DNA from: Linyphia triangularis
Taxonomy: Eukaryota > Arthropoda > Arachnida > Araneae > Linyphiidae
Direction of reading: 5' to 3'
Assembly: GCA_963978545.1 (NCBI GenBank)
Contig: OZ021727.1
Coordinates: 89,558,447 to 89,622,446, forward strand
Length of the DNA stretch: 64,000 nucleotides
Shown: positions 10,992 to 21,319 of the stretch, piece by piece
How positions within the stretch are numbered: the first letter of the stretch is position 1
Layout: each line of letters begins with the position of its first letter
The notes under the pieces: model-generated
What the model saw: the letters and a program-made list of their open reading frames with translations, nothing else
Told to the model about the DNA's origin: nothing
Database searches by the model: none
Translations under genes and position numbers: made by a program

Positions 10992-11427
10992 CAGGGTTCC
11001 CACGGTCATTGAAAGTCATTAAAAGTGCTTAATATTTTTTAACCTCTTTTCAAGGCCTTGAAAGTGCTTGAAAATGCTTAGAGATGCTTAAAAGTCATTG
11101 AAAATGCTTAGAAGTGCTTAAAAGTCATTGAAAATGCTTAGAAGTACTTAATTTTTACGGATGTTGTGTGGCCAACTGCAAAATTTATAAAAAATACATT
11201 TCGGACTTGCTATTCTCACGTTACACCCACTTGCCTGATATCGGAATTCTCCAACATATTTGTATCACGTATCCACTAACTTGTAACTTTTTTGGTAGAA
11301 TATACTTTATTAAAAATTTATTTATAGACATGATGACTGAAAATAAATTTTCAACGGTTCTTAAAAACATTATTTAGGTTATTGAAAAGTCATTGATTAT
11401 CATTCTGTGATTTGAGTGGGAACCCTG
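10992..11427. mobile_element. hAT-like MITE, family H1, copy 1
   Basis: The ends are perfect 12-bp inverted repeats, CAGGGTTCCCAC and GTGGGAACCCTG. The flanks carry the 5-bp duplication GTATT on both sides (10987-10991, 11428-11432). The interior has runs of diverged CATTGAAAAGTGCTTA-type subrepeats and no transposase. CAGGG ends suggest the hAT superfamily. A 5-bp duplication is shorter than the usual 8 bp and recalls the hAT5 group. Confidence 0.8.
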
Positions 11428-11439
11428 GTATTGAATATT

Positions 11440-12054
11440 TACTGTGCAACATATCTCTTTCGCTGTCTGTGATTAGCATAACTACTGAACAGATTGACCG
11501 ATGATTTTCGCTATTTGTGTACAGGTTATTGGTATCCAAAAGCCCTGGCGTTAAGGTTTTTGTCAAAATTGCTCATGCATATAAGGTAGCTGCCATTGAA
11601 AAAATGTGTATCAGCAATGACCAAAAAACGATTTTGATCAAAATCACTACGGTAATGCCTTTTCAGGTGCTCTTAACATTTTTCCACCTCTTGAATTTTC
11701 GTAGAAATGCGATAAAGGCGTAAAAAAATGAAAAACGAATGTATTTACACAGAGTTCTCTTCTCTTGAGCATCACGCATCAACGACTGTTTCTTCTCAGG
11801 TGAATTTATAAGAAAGGATAATGGAAAGATAATGTTTATCGAAAAACATTTTGTGACTTTCGCCATCCTGGCAGCATTTTTCTTTCATTTTTTTGGCGTC
11901 AGTGCAAAAATTACCGTCAAACTGGCAATTTTTTTAAATAATGTAAATTTGGAAATGTAAAAGGTAAGTTATGCCAAACCATTCCAAATTGAAATGCAAT
12001 GGCCAGTATTAAGTGTAATTGAAAGTTGTGTGACGTACCTCATCCCTAGTTGTT
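11440..12054 (+). mobile_element. Helentron-like (HINE) element, copy 1
   Basis: This copy shows the family's central blocks (ATAACT.CTGAACAGATTGA, GCGTTAAGGTTTTTGTCAAA, AAGGTAGCTGCCATTGAAAA) and its 3' end (GTGTAATTGAAAGTTGTGTG, then ATCCCTAGTTG). Its 5' end is eroded. From about 11942 it is also the left arm of a large inverted repeat whose right arm ends at 12925. Confidence 0.7.
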
Positions 12055-12928
12055 GTTTTTTTTTGTTTTTTTATATAAGATTAGATTCGCATTCATGATC
12101 AAGCTATGTTCAGTGACGACACTTGATGTTCTTTGTGTGCAGATTTGCTTATGAGATATTATTTTATAAACTTGGGAGGGGGGATAAGAATCACCCCTGT
12201 ACTTAAAACTGAATCATACAAGAGTAATGGGCATTAGAAGTGCATCTAATTTAAGATGGAAATTTAATCTAAAATAGGTGTCATCAGATAGAAATTTTTA
12301 AAAACATTGTTTCAAACAGAATTTAGGGTGTGGAACATCGTACAACTTTCAATTACACTATTATACTGACGTGGATTCGCGTTATTTACCGTTTTTATAT
12401 TTTCATCATTCATTCAGAAAAAATTTCCAGTTTGGGGATAATTTTAAATGATCCTTTAAAAAAAAAATATATATATATATATTTTTATTTATATATGTAT
12501 ATATATATATAAATAAAAATATATATATATATATTTTTTTTTAAAGGATCATTTAAAATTATCCCCAAACTGGAAATTTTTTCTGAATGAATGATGAAAA
12601 TATAAATCTTAAATTAGATGCACTTCTAATGCCCATTACTCTTGTATGATTCAGTTTTAAGTACAGGGGTGATTCTTATCCCCCCTCCCAAGTTTATAAA
12701 ATAATATCTCATAAGCGAATCTGCACACAAAGAACATCAAGTGTCGTCACTGAACATAGCTTGATCATGAATGCGAATCTAATCTTATATAAAAAAAAAA
12801 CAAAAAAAAAAACAACTAGGGATGAGGTACGTCACACAACTTTCAATTACACTTAATACTGGCCATTGCATTTCAATTTGGAATGGTTTGGCATAACTTA
12901 CCTTTTACATTTCCAAATTTACATTATT
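11942..12928. repeat. Large inverted repeat (about 430-bp arms) centred near 12501
   Basis: The sequence from 11942 (starting GTAAATTTGGAAATG) reads in inverse order up to 12925, with near-identical arms meeting in an (AT)n tract at about 12460-12540. About 140 bp near 12258-12395 is present only in the left arm. It includes an inverted Helentron-like 3' end (GTGGAACATCGTACAACTTT). The young-looking identity of the arms suggests recent inverted duplication or gene conversion. Confidence 0.8.
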
Positions 12929-13381
12929 TACATCGCTCATCAAAGACCGTTTTTCTTCTCTTCTCTGTTTCACTTACACAGAAAGATAATGTAAATATTA
13001 TCAAAAAGTATAGCGCCAAAATCAATACATATATATATATTGATTTTGGCGCTATACTTTTTGATAATATTTACATTATTTACATCGCTCATCAAAGACC
13101 GTTTTTCTTCTCTTCTCTGTTTCACTTACACAGAAAGATAATGTAAATATTATCAAAAAGTATAGCGCCAAAATCAATACATATATATATATTGATTTTG
13201 GCGCTATACTTTTTGATAATATTTACATTATTTACATCGCTCATCAAAGACCGTTTTTCTTCTCTTCTCTGTTTCACTTACACAGAAAGATAATGTAAAT
13301 ATTATCAAAAAGTATAGCGCCAAAATCAATATATATATATGTATTGATTTTGGCGCTATACTTTTTGATAATATTTACATT
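12929..13381. repeat. Tandem array of three 152-bp palindrome-bearing units
   Basis: The landmark CATCGCTCATCAAAG occurs at 12931, 13083 and 13235, an exact 152-bp period. Each unit contains AAAGTATAGCGCCAAAATCA, an (AT)n centre, then the inverse of the same block, so every unit folds back on itself. The sequence corresponds to the middle of the Helentron-like family (the AGTATATCGCCAAAATCAC region of copies at 39068 and 44153). A single inverted copy lies at 14150-14305. The reading frames here simply follow the array. Confidence 0.85.
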
Positions 13382-13689
13382 GAAGGATTTTTACACGATT
13401 TTTTTTTTTTTTTTCACTGAATGTTATACTTTTATTCATTATGGATAATTGAAAATAATAATATTTTTCCGCTGTAAAATACATGAAACACCTCGCCGAT
13501 CGATTGCGCATTCCAAAGTGATTTTTTGATTGCGCGTACCCATGGATTATTAAGATCTATAGTCGCCAACTTTACTACAGATTTATAAATAAACAGGAGA
13601 TTGGCAAGCTTTTTTTCCTTTATTAAACTTGAGAAAGGGATAATTAAATGTCCCAAAATTAAAAATATTATCCCCATTTAAAGTAAGTT

Positions 13690-14380
13690 AAAAGGTTTCC
13701 TCCTAATTTTGGAACATCCTGATCTAAAAAAAGTGATGTAGAAAAAATGTGTCTGTGTGTATGTGTGTAAGTGGTCAGCATAACTGCCGAACAAATTGAT
13801 CTACGATGTTCAAATTTGGTGTGAGGGTAGCTGGTGGCCATGGGACTTACCGTTAAGGTTTTCGTCAAAATCGCGCATGCGTATAAGGTAGCTGCCATTG
13901 AAAAATAATGTTTTTCAATGATTGCTAAAAAACAGCTCTAACGATTTTGGTCAAAGTCGCTGAGCTAATGCCTCTTAGAGTGTTCTAAACATCCCCACCT
14001 CCAAAATTCCCGTAAAAATGTTTTAATGGCGTAAAAAGTCGGAAAGCGAATGCCTTTAACTCAGAGTTCTCTTTCCTCGAGCGTTGCTCATAGACGATCG
14101 TTTCTTCACTTCTCCTTAGTTTTACTTATAATAAAGGATAATATAAGAATTATCAAAATAAATATTATCAAAAAGTATAGCGCCAAAATCAATATATATA
14201 TATGTATTGATTTTGGCGCTATACTTTTTGATAATATTTACATTATCTTTCTGTGTAAGTGAAACAGAGAAGAGAAGAAAAACGGTCTTTGATGAGCGAT
14301 GCTCATCGGAAGAGAACTCTGTATTAAAGGCATTCGTTTTTCAATTTTAAACGCCTTTATTACTTTTTTACGGGAATTGT
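13690..14380. mobile_element. Helentron-like copy 2 folded on itself
   Basis: The plus-strand half (13690-14195) has the family blocks from TTTTGGAACATCCTGAT to GGCGTAAAAAGTC. After a centre at about 14196 the same end region runs backward to about 14380 (ATGCTCATCGGAAGAGAACTC onward). It is a head-to-head duplication of the distal half of the element. The minus-strand open frame beginning MAATLYACAILTKTL recurs in the copies at 25507 and 44157 because it is part of the repeat. Confidence 0.7.
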
Positions 14381-15079
14381 TGCTATTGCCGAGATTTTTG
14401 TGGTTGTGATAGTCAATTTTGTAGAATGTTGCGTCGATATAATCGTCTCTATTGCAAAGATTTTCACTAATATAGTAACTTTCTAATGCTGCTATTTACG
14501 TTGGTGTGATCGTCAGTTTATGGATAGTAGTTTTTACCTAGGTTCAAGCCGTTTTAATGGTAGATATTGCCTAAATTTGCGAAGCCGTTTTGATGTCATT
14601 TTCTCTGATGTGATAGCCGCTATGTCCGTGGTTAGTGTGTAGGATTGGTTTAGCTTAAACAAATGAAAAGGAAAATTGTAAATAATGCAAACTGCAAATC
14701 ATGAAATTGAACATTAGCAAAGATATTATGTAAACAGAAAAGAAGATGAAAAAGGTGTAACTCGCCCAATCCAACCACAGAGACAGGTTCTTTAAATACA
14801 CATTTGCTGTATATTTTTTTACCTACTTAAATTCGATGCATATAACATAAAAAAAAAAATACATTTCGAAATATTTTTAAAGCAAATGTGGATTTTGTCA
14901 ATCTTTATCAAAATGTCAAGTATTCAGTAAAGACAAATAATGAATTTAATATAGAGTACTGGTTTAATATTCATCTACTTTGACATGATTTATGGTTTGT
15001 CTTTATTTTAGAAAATGTATTTAGAAAACAGATTATTAAAGCTGTAATTTGATACTATAGTCCTCTTATCTCTAAAGTA
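14381..15079. other. Stretch without a recognised feature
   Basis: The sequence appears unique at the level I can compare by eye. No exon, repeat end or palindrome stands out. Confidence 0.4.
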
Positions 15080-15084
15080 TAATT

Positions 15085-15511
15085 CAGAGTGGCCACAGAA
15101 CCTGGAAATCAGGGAAATGTCAGGGAGCTTCCTGATTCTGAAAAAAAAATCGGGGGAATTTCAGGGAGGTTTTTTCAAATTTCACAAACATTAGGGAAAT
15201 TTTCTATCATTGCTTTCCCCTTCATCCGTATTTTGGCGCCATTTACCCGGAGAATTGTGGATATAGTCGTTAAAAGTTTAATGTTATAAAATAGTTTAAA
15301 CTTTTCATTACCGCCCAAACTTTTTTTTAAAAATTGGCACATTATCTCTTTGGTGTACATGTTCGATTTGTTCAGGGTGTCTACACATCTGGAAAACCTG
15401 TAAAAGTTGGAGAATTTTGGGAAAAAAAAGTTTGCCGTAAAATCAGGGAATTTTTAGAAATCTATCAAGGAAATCGGGTATTTTTTTCCCCTGAATTTTG
15501 TGGCCACCCTG
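15085..15511. mobile_element. hAT-like MITE, family H2, copy 1
   Basis: The ends are CAGAGTGGCCAC and GTGGCCACCCTG (one mismatch as inverted repeats). They are flanked by the exact 5-bp duplication TAATT (15080-15084, 15512-15516). Inside are several AATCAGGGAA-type blocks. The end sequence and the 5-bp duplication parallel family H1. No transposase remnant is recognised. Confidence 0.8.
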
Positions 15512-15812
15512 TAATTGCATCTAATAACTGACCTATAATCGTGTAAAATCAGATAAGATAATTACTTTCGAAAATTCCTAAGGGTCCCCAAAATGTCCCG
15601 AAAAAGTCCTTAAATGGACCTAACAGACATCATGCTGTAACCTTTTGTCGGTATAAGTCTGACGCATCATGTCCGTGGTCAGCAGTTTTTAGTTTTTTAA
15701 TATCCCATCAAGTGACACAATTAGCCAACTGTGATATTCTAAAGAAGTCTAATCTAACCGTTTTAGTTCCAATACACATAGTGTATTCCATTTTTCTATA
15801 AAACAACAATAT

Positions 15813-16524
15813 TGTTACGAATTTTTGTATATTTGTAAATATTTCGTAGTGTTAATTTTGTAAATAGGAAAATTTATGTACATTTCGCATAAGGTAGTGC
15901 AATTGTTCGTCTTTACTTTGCTTCCCTGCGGTGTGTCTATTAATGCTTGATAACGAGTTTTACAGAGATAACGCTGGGAAGCGAGTTTTACAAGGAGCAG
16001 GGCATTTAACATTATGGTAATGGCAATCTCGCCAAGTTGGCGACGGTTTTGGCTACTAATTTTTGTTGCCAAATTTAGCGAGAAATCGCCAAATGTCGCC
16101 AAACTTGGCGACATTTTCGGTCCCCATGTACATGTATAGGACTTTTCGACTACGATCTGGAAAGTTCTCCAAACATCTACCTCTAGAAGTTTCAAGAAGG
16201 TTTGACTCCTATATAAGGCCGGCCGTGAGTTGAGTCCGTTAGTTGACTGGAATTACTGAGTTGAGATACTGAGTCTCAGTGAGCATTCAGAGTAGTTCTA
16301 AAGCGAACTGTATTGCATTGTCTTTTGCAGCAATTTTAGCAGTTGTATTGTCAAGTTTTTAACTGCTGTTTTGTGCTCTATTGTTGTGAAAAGAGCTGTA
16401 TTGAGTATACTAGAACGAGAAGTTCTGGAGTTGTAAGAGAATATGTGAAGAGTTATATTGGAATAAATTTCTACAAGTTTTGATCTGCTTTGGCTTCAAG
16501 TCTTTCGAACCCATCCACGCAACA
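15813..16524 (+). mobile_element. Solo LTR of a Ty3/Gypsy-like retrotransposon
   Basis: The segment starts TGTTACGAATTTTTG and ends CATCCACGCAACA, the TG...CA form of many Gypsy LTRs. Its flanks share ATAT (4-bp target duplication). It carries a TATA box (CTATATAAGGCC near 16208) and an AATAAA signal at about 16463. A second partial copy lies at 22942-23171. No internal gag-pol region or second LTR is nearby, so this is a solo LTR left by recombination. The 126-codon minus-strand open frame inside it is not supported as a gene. Confidence 0.85.
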
Positions 16525-16529
16525 ATATT

Positions 16530-17870
16530 TCGTTATTTACTTATGAAATAGTAGATGCAACTGCAAGATCGTACCGTCATATCTGTGTTCAAAATAAAAT
16601 CAGTTAAGAATAATAAATTATTTGATAATATTAGTTGTATGTTGTACACCTATCAATTAAGTTATCTCATGTTTATTTTACCTACAGTTCCATATGGAGC
16701 TAAACAATAACAAAGAAACCATCATTGTCTGTTTACGTCATATCCATGGAATGACTACACTAAAAGAACGATCTCTATATATTATCAGACGATCTCTGCC
16801 AGTCAGTATTGGATTGTAATTGGTAAATTCTATGCAGTCAAAATTCGTTTAATGATTTCAACAATTTTTGACTTCCCTGCTGCTGTGTTGCGCATTAGTT
16901 TTTCGTTTAAATGAGAAAATTTAAAACCCATATTATACTTTTCCACTTTTTCTTTAAAAAAAAAAATTTTGGTGGATTCTGTGCAAATCTATAATCCTTC
17001 CTGGCGTTGCGCTCGTGGTTAAATAATCACAAAACACATGTAGCATTTGTTTGCTGCTTTCTAAAATGTGTGCGTTGAAAATAATTTCTGGCATGACCGA
17101 GTCTTCCTCTCACGAAGTAACATCAGTCTTATTTTATCAGCAATTTCTTACCACTTTAATAACCGCCAAAATCCAATAGACCCTCTCAAGTTCAAAATGG
17201 CTCGTGACCATAATACGAATACAGTTGTGAGATCCACTAAGGTGTCCTAACAATAGACATATTTAGTTCTGTGAAAAGAGCACTTATTTCAAGGTTGAAT
17301 GGCGAATTCTTTTTAAAAGCCTTAGCCAACATCGGTGTCTCACACATTTAATTTCTCTGTGACATTTTCGCGAACTTGGAAGCTTTTGATTCTGTCCAGC
17401 AGCTTAATCCTCCGCTTTGGCGTTTCCCGTATTCTTTTTGGCTCAACCCTTTTAATTATTATTCTTGCGTTTTGCGGAACAGCGTTCCGTTTAGTATCAT
17501 CAAAGTTGTTCCGGGTTCTTAATGGCGCCCTTGTCGATACTTAGCAATTCCCACTCTTGGTGTTCTTTTTTTATATCCTTCCTTTAATTGATTACTTCCT
17601 TTATTATTACTCTGTTCAGGTTGTCATTTTCCGAAATGCCTCAGTCCATTGCATTTCCTCATTTTATTCGACGCATCTTTAAAAGATCTCTTTTTTTCTT
17701 CTTTTTTTTTTAACGATAATTTTAGAATTTTTTTCCCCAGCAAATCGTTCTTTTTAAGATTTCGAAAATTATTAACTTTGTAATTGAACTGAATAAAATA
17801 AATCTGTGAATATTGCATATCACATTGCACAATATCAGGTATTTCAAACCAAATTATAGGCAACCATGGG
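16530..17870. other. Stretch without a supported gene
   Basis: It has a few short open frames and no splice-supported exon. The GC content is slightly higher around 17330-17560 than in the neighbours. I do not recognise any repeat end. Confidence 0.35.
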
Positions 17871-17875
17871 TCCAT

Positions 17876-18250
17876 CCAGGTTTTTTTTTTTTTTTACAAG
17901 GTTCTATTTTTGTGAAAAAATATTAATTTTGTGAAAAATTTCCAATTTTAAATATTTTGAGCATATGATTTAGCGTTCATGACGTCACTTCCTTTAAACC
18001 AACATGTGGGCAAGCGAACCATTTTCTCCTTTTGGTTTAAAACAAATTTTGTAATTGGTCCGTTTTCAAACTGGAAATATTATGAAGGTTCCGTTTTTTT
18101 GACTTAGAATTTTGTGAAAGGTCAGTTTGTTGGACATGGAATTTTGTGAAGGGTCCTTTTGTTGATTATGGAATTTTGTAAAAGGGTCCGTTTTCTGGAC
18201 ATAACATTTTGTGAAGGGTCCTTAAAAGGACATAAATTTCCTTCTGCATA
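17876..18250. repeat. Imperfect 38-bp repeats (GGTCC...GGACAT...TTTTGTGAA)
   Basis: Between about 18055 and 18235 four or five diverged units of the form GGACATxxAATTTTGTGAAGGGTCC follow each other. The outer ends (ATGGGTCCATCCAGG and CATAGACCCCCTGCC) are weakly inverse, so this may be an old hAT-like element with internal repeats. Confidence 0.4.
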
Positions 18251-18450
18251 GACCCCCTGCCAATAAATATTCAAAAAGGGGTTAGCTTATTATATCTTGC
18301 TCTGTTTTATTATCTTGTAAAGAGTAAATAAGGCCGGGTCTTTTTTTTTTTTTTTTTTATAACATAGGTGAAAGTGTTGCTTGCATTCGGCCAAAAAAAC
18401 AAATCTGTATTTTTTTTTTTTTTCCAAAATGTGATCTAGAAAAAAATGTA

Positions 18451-18910
18451 CAGTAGAATCTCTTAACGACCTAATTCGGACCAAAGTTAGGTCGGTTAAG
18501 CGAAAATTCCGGATAAAAGAGAGTTGTAAAAAACCATAAAAAGTAAATGATTTTCGTTTATTGAATACAGAACTTTTAATGTTTTTTATGACATAATTGT
18601 TATAAATGAGTGTTTGTTGCAATAATCTTGATAATCTATGTTTCACTGCTCTATCCCAGAGGTTTTTTTTTTAAGGCAATAGTTCCGTTTGATCTGCATC
18701 CGAAGGTTGCTCTAACCATGTCAGTTCTTTAGAAAAACAGTCCAAAGCCTCACCATTACTTATGTAACTTTAGAGCAAGGGAAAATATTACGGTTTAAAA
18801 AGGAACAAATGATTTATTACTCATTTGAGAGATTTTTGGTGTCGACTAAATGATTGCCGGTTAACAGAGAGTTCCGGATAAAGGAGTGACGGTTAATCGA
18901 GGTTCTACTG
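18451..18910. mobile_element. Pogo/Tigger-like MITE with transposase remnant
   Basis: It is flanked by TA on both sides, with ends CAGTAGAATCTCTTAACGAC and, inversely, CAGTAGAACCTCGATTAACC. The minus strand between about 18580 and 18745 reads EALDCFSKELTWLEQPSDAD and then a helix like WDRAVKHRLSRL. This resembles the C-terminal end of Tigger/jerky-type DDE transposases. It is an internally deleted derivative and carries no complete transposase. Confidence 0.75.
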
Positions 18911-19237
18911 TATTATGTATCTGTTGTGAGCATATCTCCTGAATACATTGACCAACGATGTTTAACTTTTGCATTCAGGTTAGTGGGGACCATCTGACTT
19001 GTCATTTAAATTTTCGTCAAAATTACGCATGCCAACAAGGCAACTGCCATTGAAAAATTATGTTATGCAGCAATTGCCAAACTAAGGCTCTAACGATTTC
19101 AATCAAAATCGCTGTTGTAATGCTTTTTAAGGTGCTCTAAACCACACCTCCGAAATTCTCATAGAAATGCGATAAAGGCGTAGAAAGTTGAAAAACAACC
19201 GACTTTTTCCAGATTTCTCTCCCCTCGAGTCGTCATC

Positions 19238-19418
19238 GCCGACCAAACGGTATAGTGGTTAGCGTGCTAGCTTCTATACCGCGAGGTTGCGGGTTCGAGT
19301 CTCGTGTTAGGCATGGGTGTTTGAAAATGTATGTTGGCTTGTCTAATGACGAATGTTTCGGCGCATTATAGCCCTCGTGTTGCTGACGGCGCCAGATAAT
19401 CTGAATACAACCAACCAA
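19238..19418 (+). mobile_element. tRNA-derived SINE, family A, copy 2
   Basis: Full-length copy with A and B boxes, starting GCCGACCAAACGG. The target duplication is a perfect 20 bp (19218-19237 and 19419-19438, beginning TCTCCCCTCGAG). It sits inside Helentron-like copy 3. Confidence 0.92.
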
Positions 19419-19527
19419 TCTCCCCTCGAGTCGTCATCAACGACAGTCCCTCCTATGCTTCACTTACCAGAGAGGATAATACAATATTTATCGAAAGAAT
19501 ATTATTGATAAATTCGCTATTCTGGTC

Positions 19528-19559
<32 letters not shown>

Positions 19560-19598
19560 AGAAAAATATCGTGAAATGTGACTGTTTTTAATTTTAGT

Positions 19599-20084
19599 GG
19601 GTCTGGGACTAAAAATTCTAAAATCTTTATTCTTAGAATTATTTTTCTGAAATTTTTATGCAGTAATGTGTGATGCTTTGAAATTTAAAAAACTATTTTA
19701 AATTTTCAAATTTGAAAAATATTTTTTTTGAAATTAAAAAAAACTTCAAAATTTTGATATTTTCTAAATTTGATGTATTTAAAAAACTTTTTTAAAGAAT
19801 CACTTCATTTTTGCATAAAATTACTTCTTATAATTCATATCAAAAATTGTCTTCATGATTTTTAAAAAGTAATTAGAAAAAAATAAAAATAAAAAAATAT
19901 TTTGTGCAAAATTCATGAAGACAAATTAAAGAAATATATAAGAAATATAACTGTGGAAAGTTTCATAGATTTATAACAAGTAGTTTTTAAGTTTTATCAA
20001 TTTAAACACAAAAAAGGGACAAAAAGCCATCAAAGAGAAAAACAGTTTCAAAGTTGAGAAAAACAGTTAAGTCCCCGATCCCCT
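19599..20084. mobile_element. TTAA-type element nested in Helentron-like copy 3
   Basis: The left end reads TTAGTGGGTCTGGGACT. The right end read inversely is TTAGTAAGGGGATCGGGGAC. Both resemble the GGGGACT/TTAAGGGG ends of the elements at 25057 and 30078. The TTAA itself is degraded. The interior is AT-rich with no coding remnant. Confidence 0.45.
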
Positions 20085-20300
20085 TACTAAAAATATGAAA
20101 TCGAAAGCTTTAAATTGTACCGATCAAAGTCAACTTTAAATGCAGTGGTCGGTATTAAAGTGTAATTGAAAATTATGCGATGTTCAACACCCTTAGTTTT
20201 TTTAGTAGATCTTCCCTTGCTATATCTACAAAGTGAGACCGAAAAGTAAGGCGACTGTTGTCATAATAATCACTGCATTATATATTTGCAGATAAATATA

Positions 20301-20520
20301 TCACTGATCTTCAAAGTAGTTCCCGCCGTCTACAATACACTTCTGACAACGTTCATACAAGTTCTTGAAACTTCTGAAAAAGTCCTCCTTTGAGACTGTC
20401 TTAAGTTCCTTGGTAACAGCAGCTTGAATGTCTGAGATGCTTGAAAATCGGTTTCCCTTCAGTGCCGATTTCAGTAGCGGAAAGAGGAAAAAATCTGCTG
20501 GCGCCAGATCAGGGAATAAG
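20301..20520 (-). pseudogene. Mariner transposase C-terminal remnant (left arm)
   Basis: The minus-strand frame reads PDLAPADFFLFPLLKSALKG, then SSISDIQAAVTKELKTVSK, ending in a natural stop after NYFEDQ. PDLAP followed by D.FLFP is the hallmark end of the catalytic core of mariner transposases. The N-terminal two thirds are missing. Confidence 0.8.
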
Positions 20521-20534
20521 GAGGGTATAATACT

Positions 20535-20752
20535 AGTATTACAGTATTACACCCTCCTTATTCCCCTTCTTTCCACAACTGAAATTGGCACTGAAGGGAA
20601 ACCGATTTTCAAGCACCTCAGACATTCAAGCTGCTGTTACCAAGGAACTTAAGACAGTCTCAAAGGAGGACTTTTTCAGAAGTTTCAAGAACTTGTATGA
20701 ACGTTGTCAGAAGTGTATTGTAGACGGCGGGAACTACTTTGAAGGACAGTGA
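20535..20752 (+). pseudogene. Mariner transposase C-terminal remnant (right arm)
   Basis: This is the mirror of the left arm. The plus-strand frame reads SSTSDIQAAVTKELKTVSKE and ends NYFEGQ-stop. Small deletions near the centre shift the frame through the PDLAP region. Confidence 0.75.
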
Positions 20753-20992
20753 TGTATTTATCTGCAAATATATAATGCAGTGATTATTATGACATCAGTC
20801 ACCTTACTTTTCGGTATCACCTTGTAGTTACATCGCAGTAAAGCATTATTAAAATTTGTTATTTCAGGTCATTTTATTTCAAAGACCATCAATATGAAAA
20901 TTTTCTAACTTAAACTTAATCTTTGAGTTTCCGCATTAAACCTTTCGAGTTACCGCCTTTCACTTTGTTTTGTTTCAAACTCGGTAAGATTC

Positions 20993-21237
20993 TATACTAA
21001 ACTTCAACTTAACTAGACATCACTTAGACGGTAGATCGTCACGGTGCTCATAGGTATTTAATCCATTTTGGCGGCGTGAAAGCATAATGTTCGCCAAACC
21101 ACAACCCTATTGTGAACAAAAGGCTATAAGGTTTGGCGAGAATTATGTCTTCACTCCGCCAAAATGGATTAAATACCTATGAGCACTGTGACGATCTACC
21201 GTCTAAGTGATGTCTAGTTAAGTTGAAGTTTAGTATA
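20993..21237. mobile_element. Foldback MITE, about 245 bp
   Basis: TATACTAAACTTCAACTTAA at the left is matched inversely by TTAAGTTGAAGTTTAGTATA at the right. The match continues through most of each arm (about 85 bp, to CCATTTTGGCGG). TA flanks fit a Tc1/mariner-type MITE. A short non-palindromic centre of about 60 bp remains. Confidence 0.8.
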
Positions 21238-21319
21238 GCATGTACTTTTTCTTCAATAGTTTTTGAACGATTCAAGTTAATAATGATAATCAGACTTTTG
21301 GAGTAATATTCGGAAAATG

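Larger units (their letters stand above)
18355..20196 (+). mobile_element. Helentron-like copy 3, host to three nested elements
   Basis: The 5' part is at 18355-18450 (GTGAAAGTGTTGCTTGCATT), the middle resumes at 18913 (CTGTTGTGAGCATATCTCC), and the 3' end is at 20160-20196 (GTGTAATTGAAAATTATGCG, then CCCTTAG). The gaps are exactly a pogo-like MITE (18451-18910), a SINE (19238-19418) and a TTAA-type element (about 19599-20084). This copy is therefore older than all three. Confidence 0.75.
20226..20828. mobile_element. Mariner foldback: two head-to-head transposase 3' ends
   Basis: Two arms of about 290 bp are inverse copies meeting near 20527. The outer ends share GAAAAGTAAGG.GACTG, a mariner-like TIR. 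Each arm, read outward from the centre, encodes the end of a mariner transposase. The elements are internally deleted and fused, so no complete transposase exists. Confidence 0.85.

Noticed and set aside
13668..13898. Recurring frame beginning MAATLYACAILTKTL (also at 25507 and 44157)
   Set aside because: It is part of the Helentron-like repeat, with different ends in each copy and no recognisable domain.
15815..16195. 126-codon minus-strand frame
   Set aside because: It lies antisense within a solo LTR whose own signals (TG/CA ends, TATA box, AATAAA) explain the sequence.
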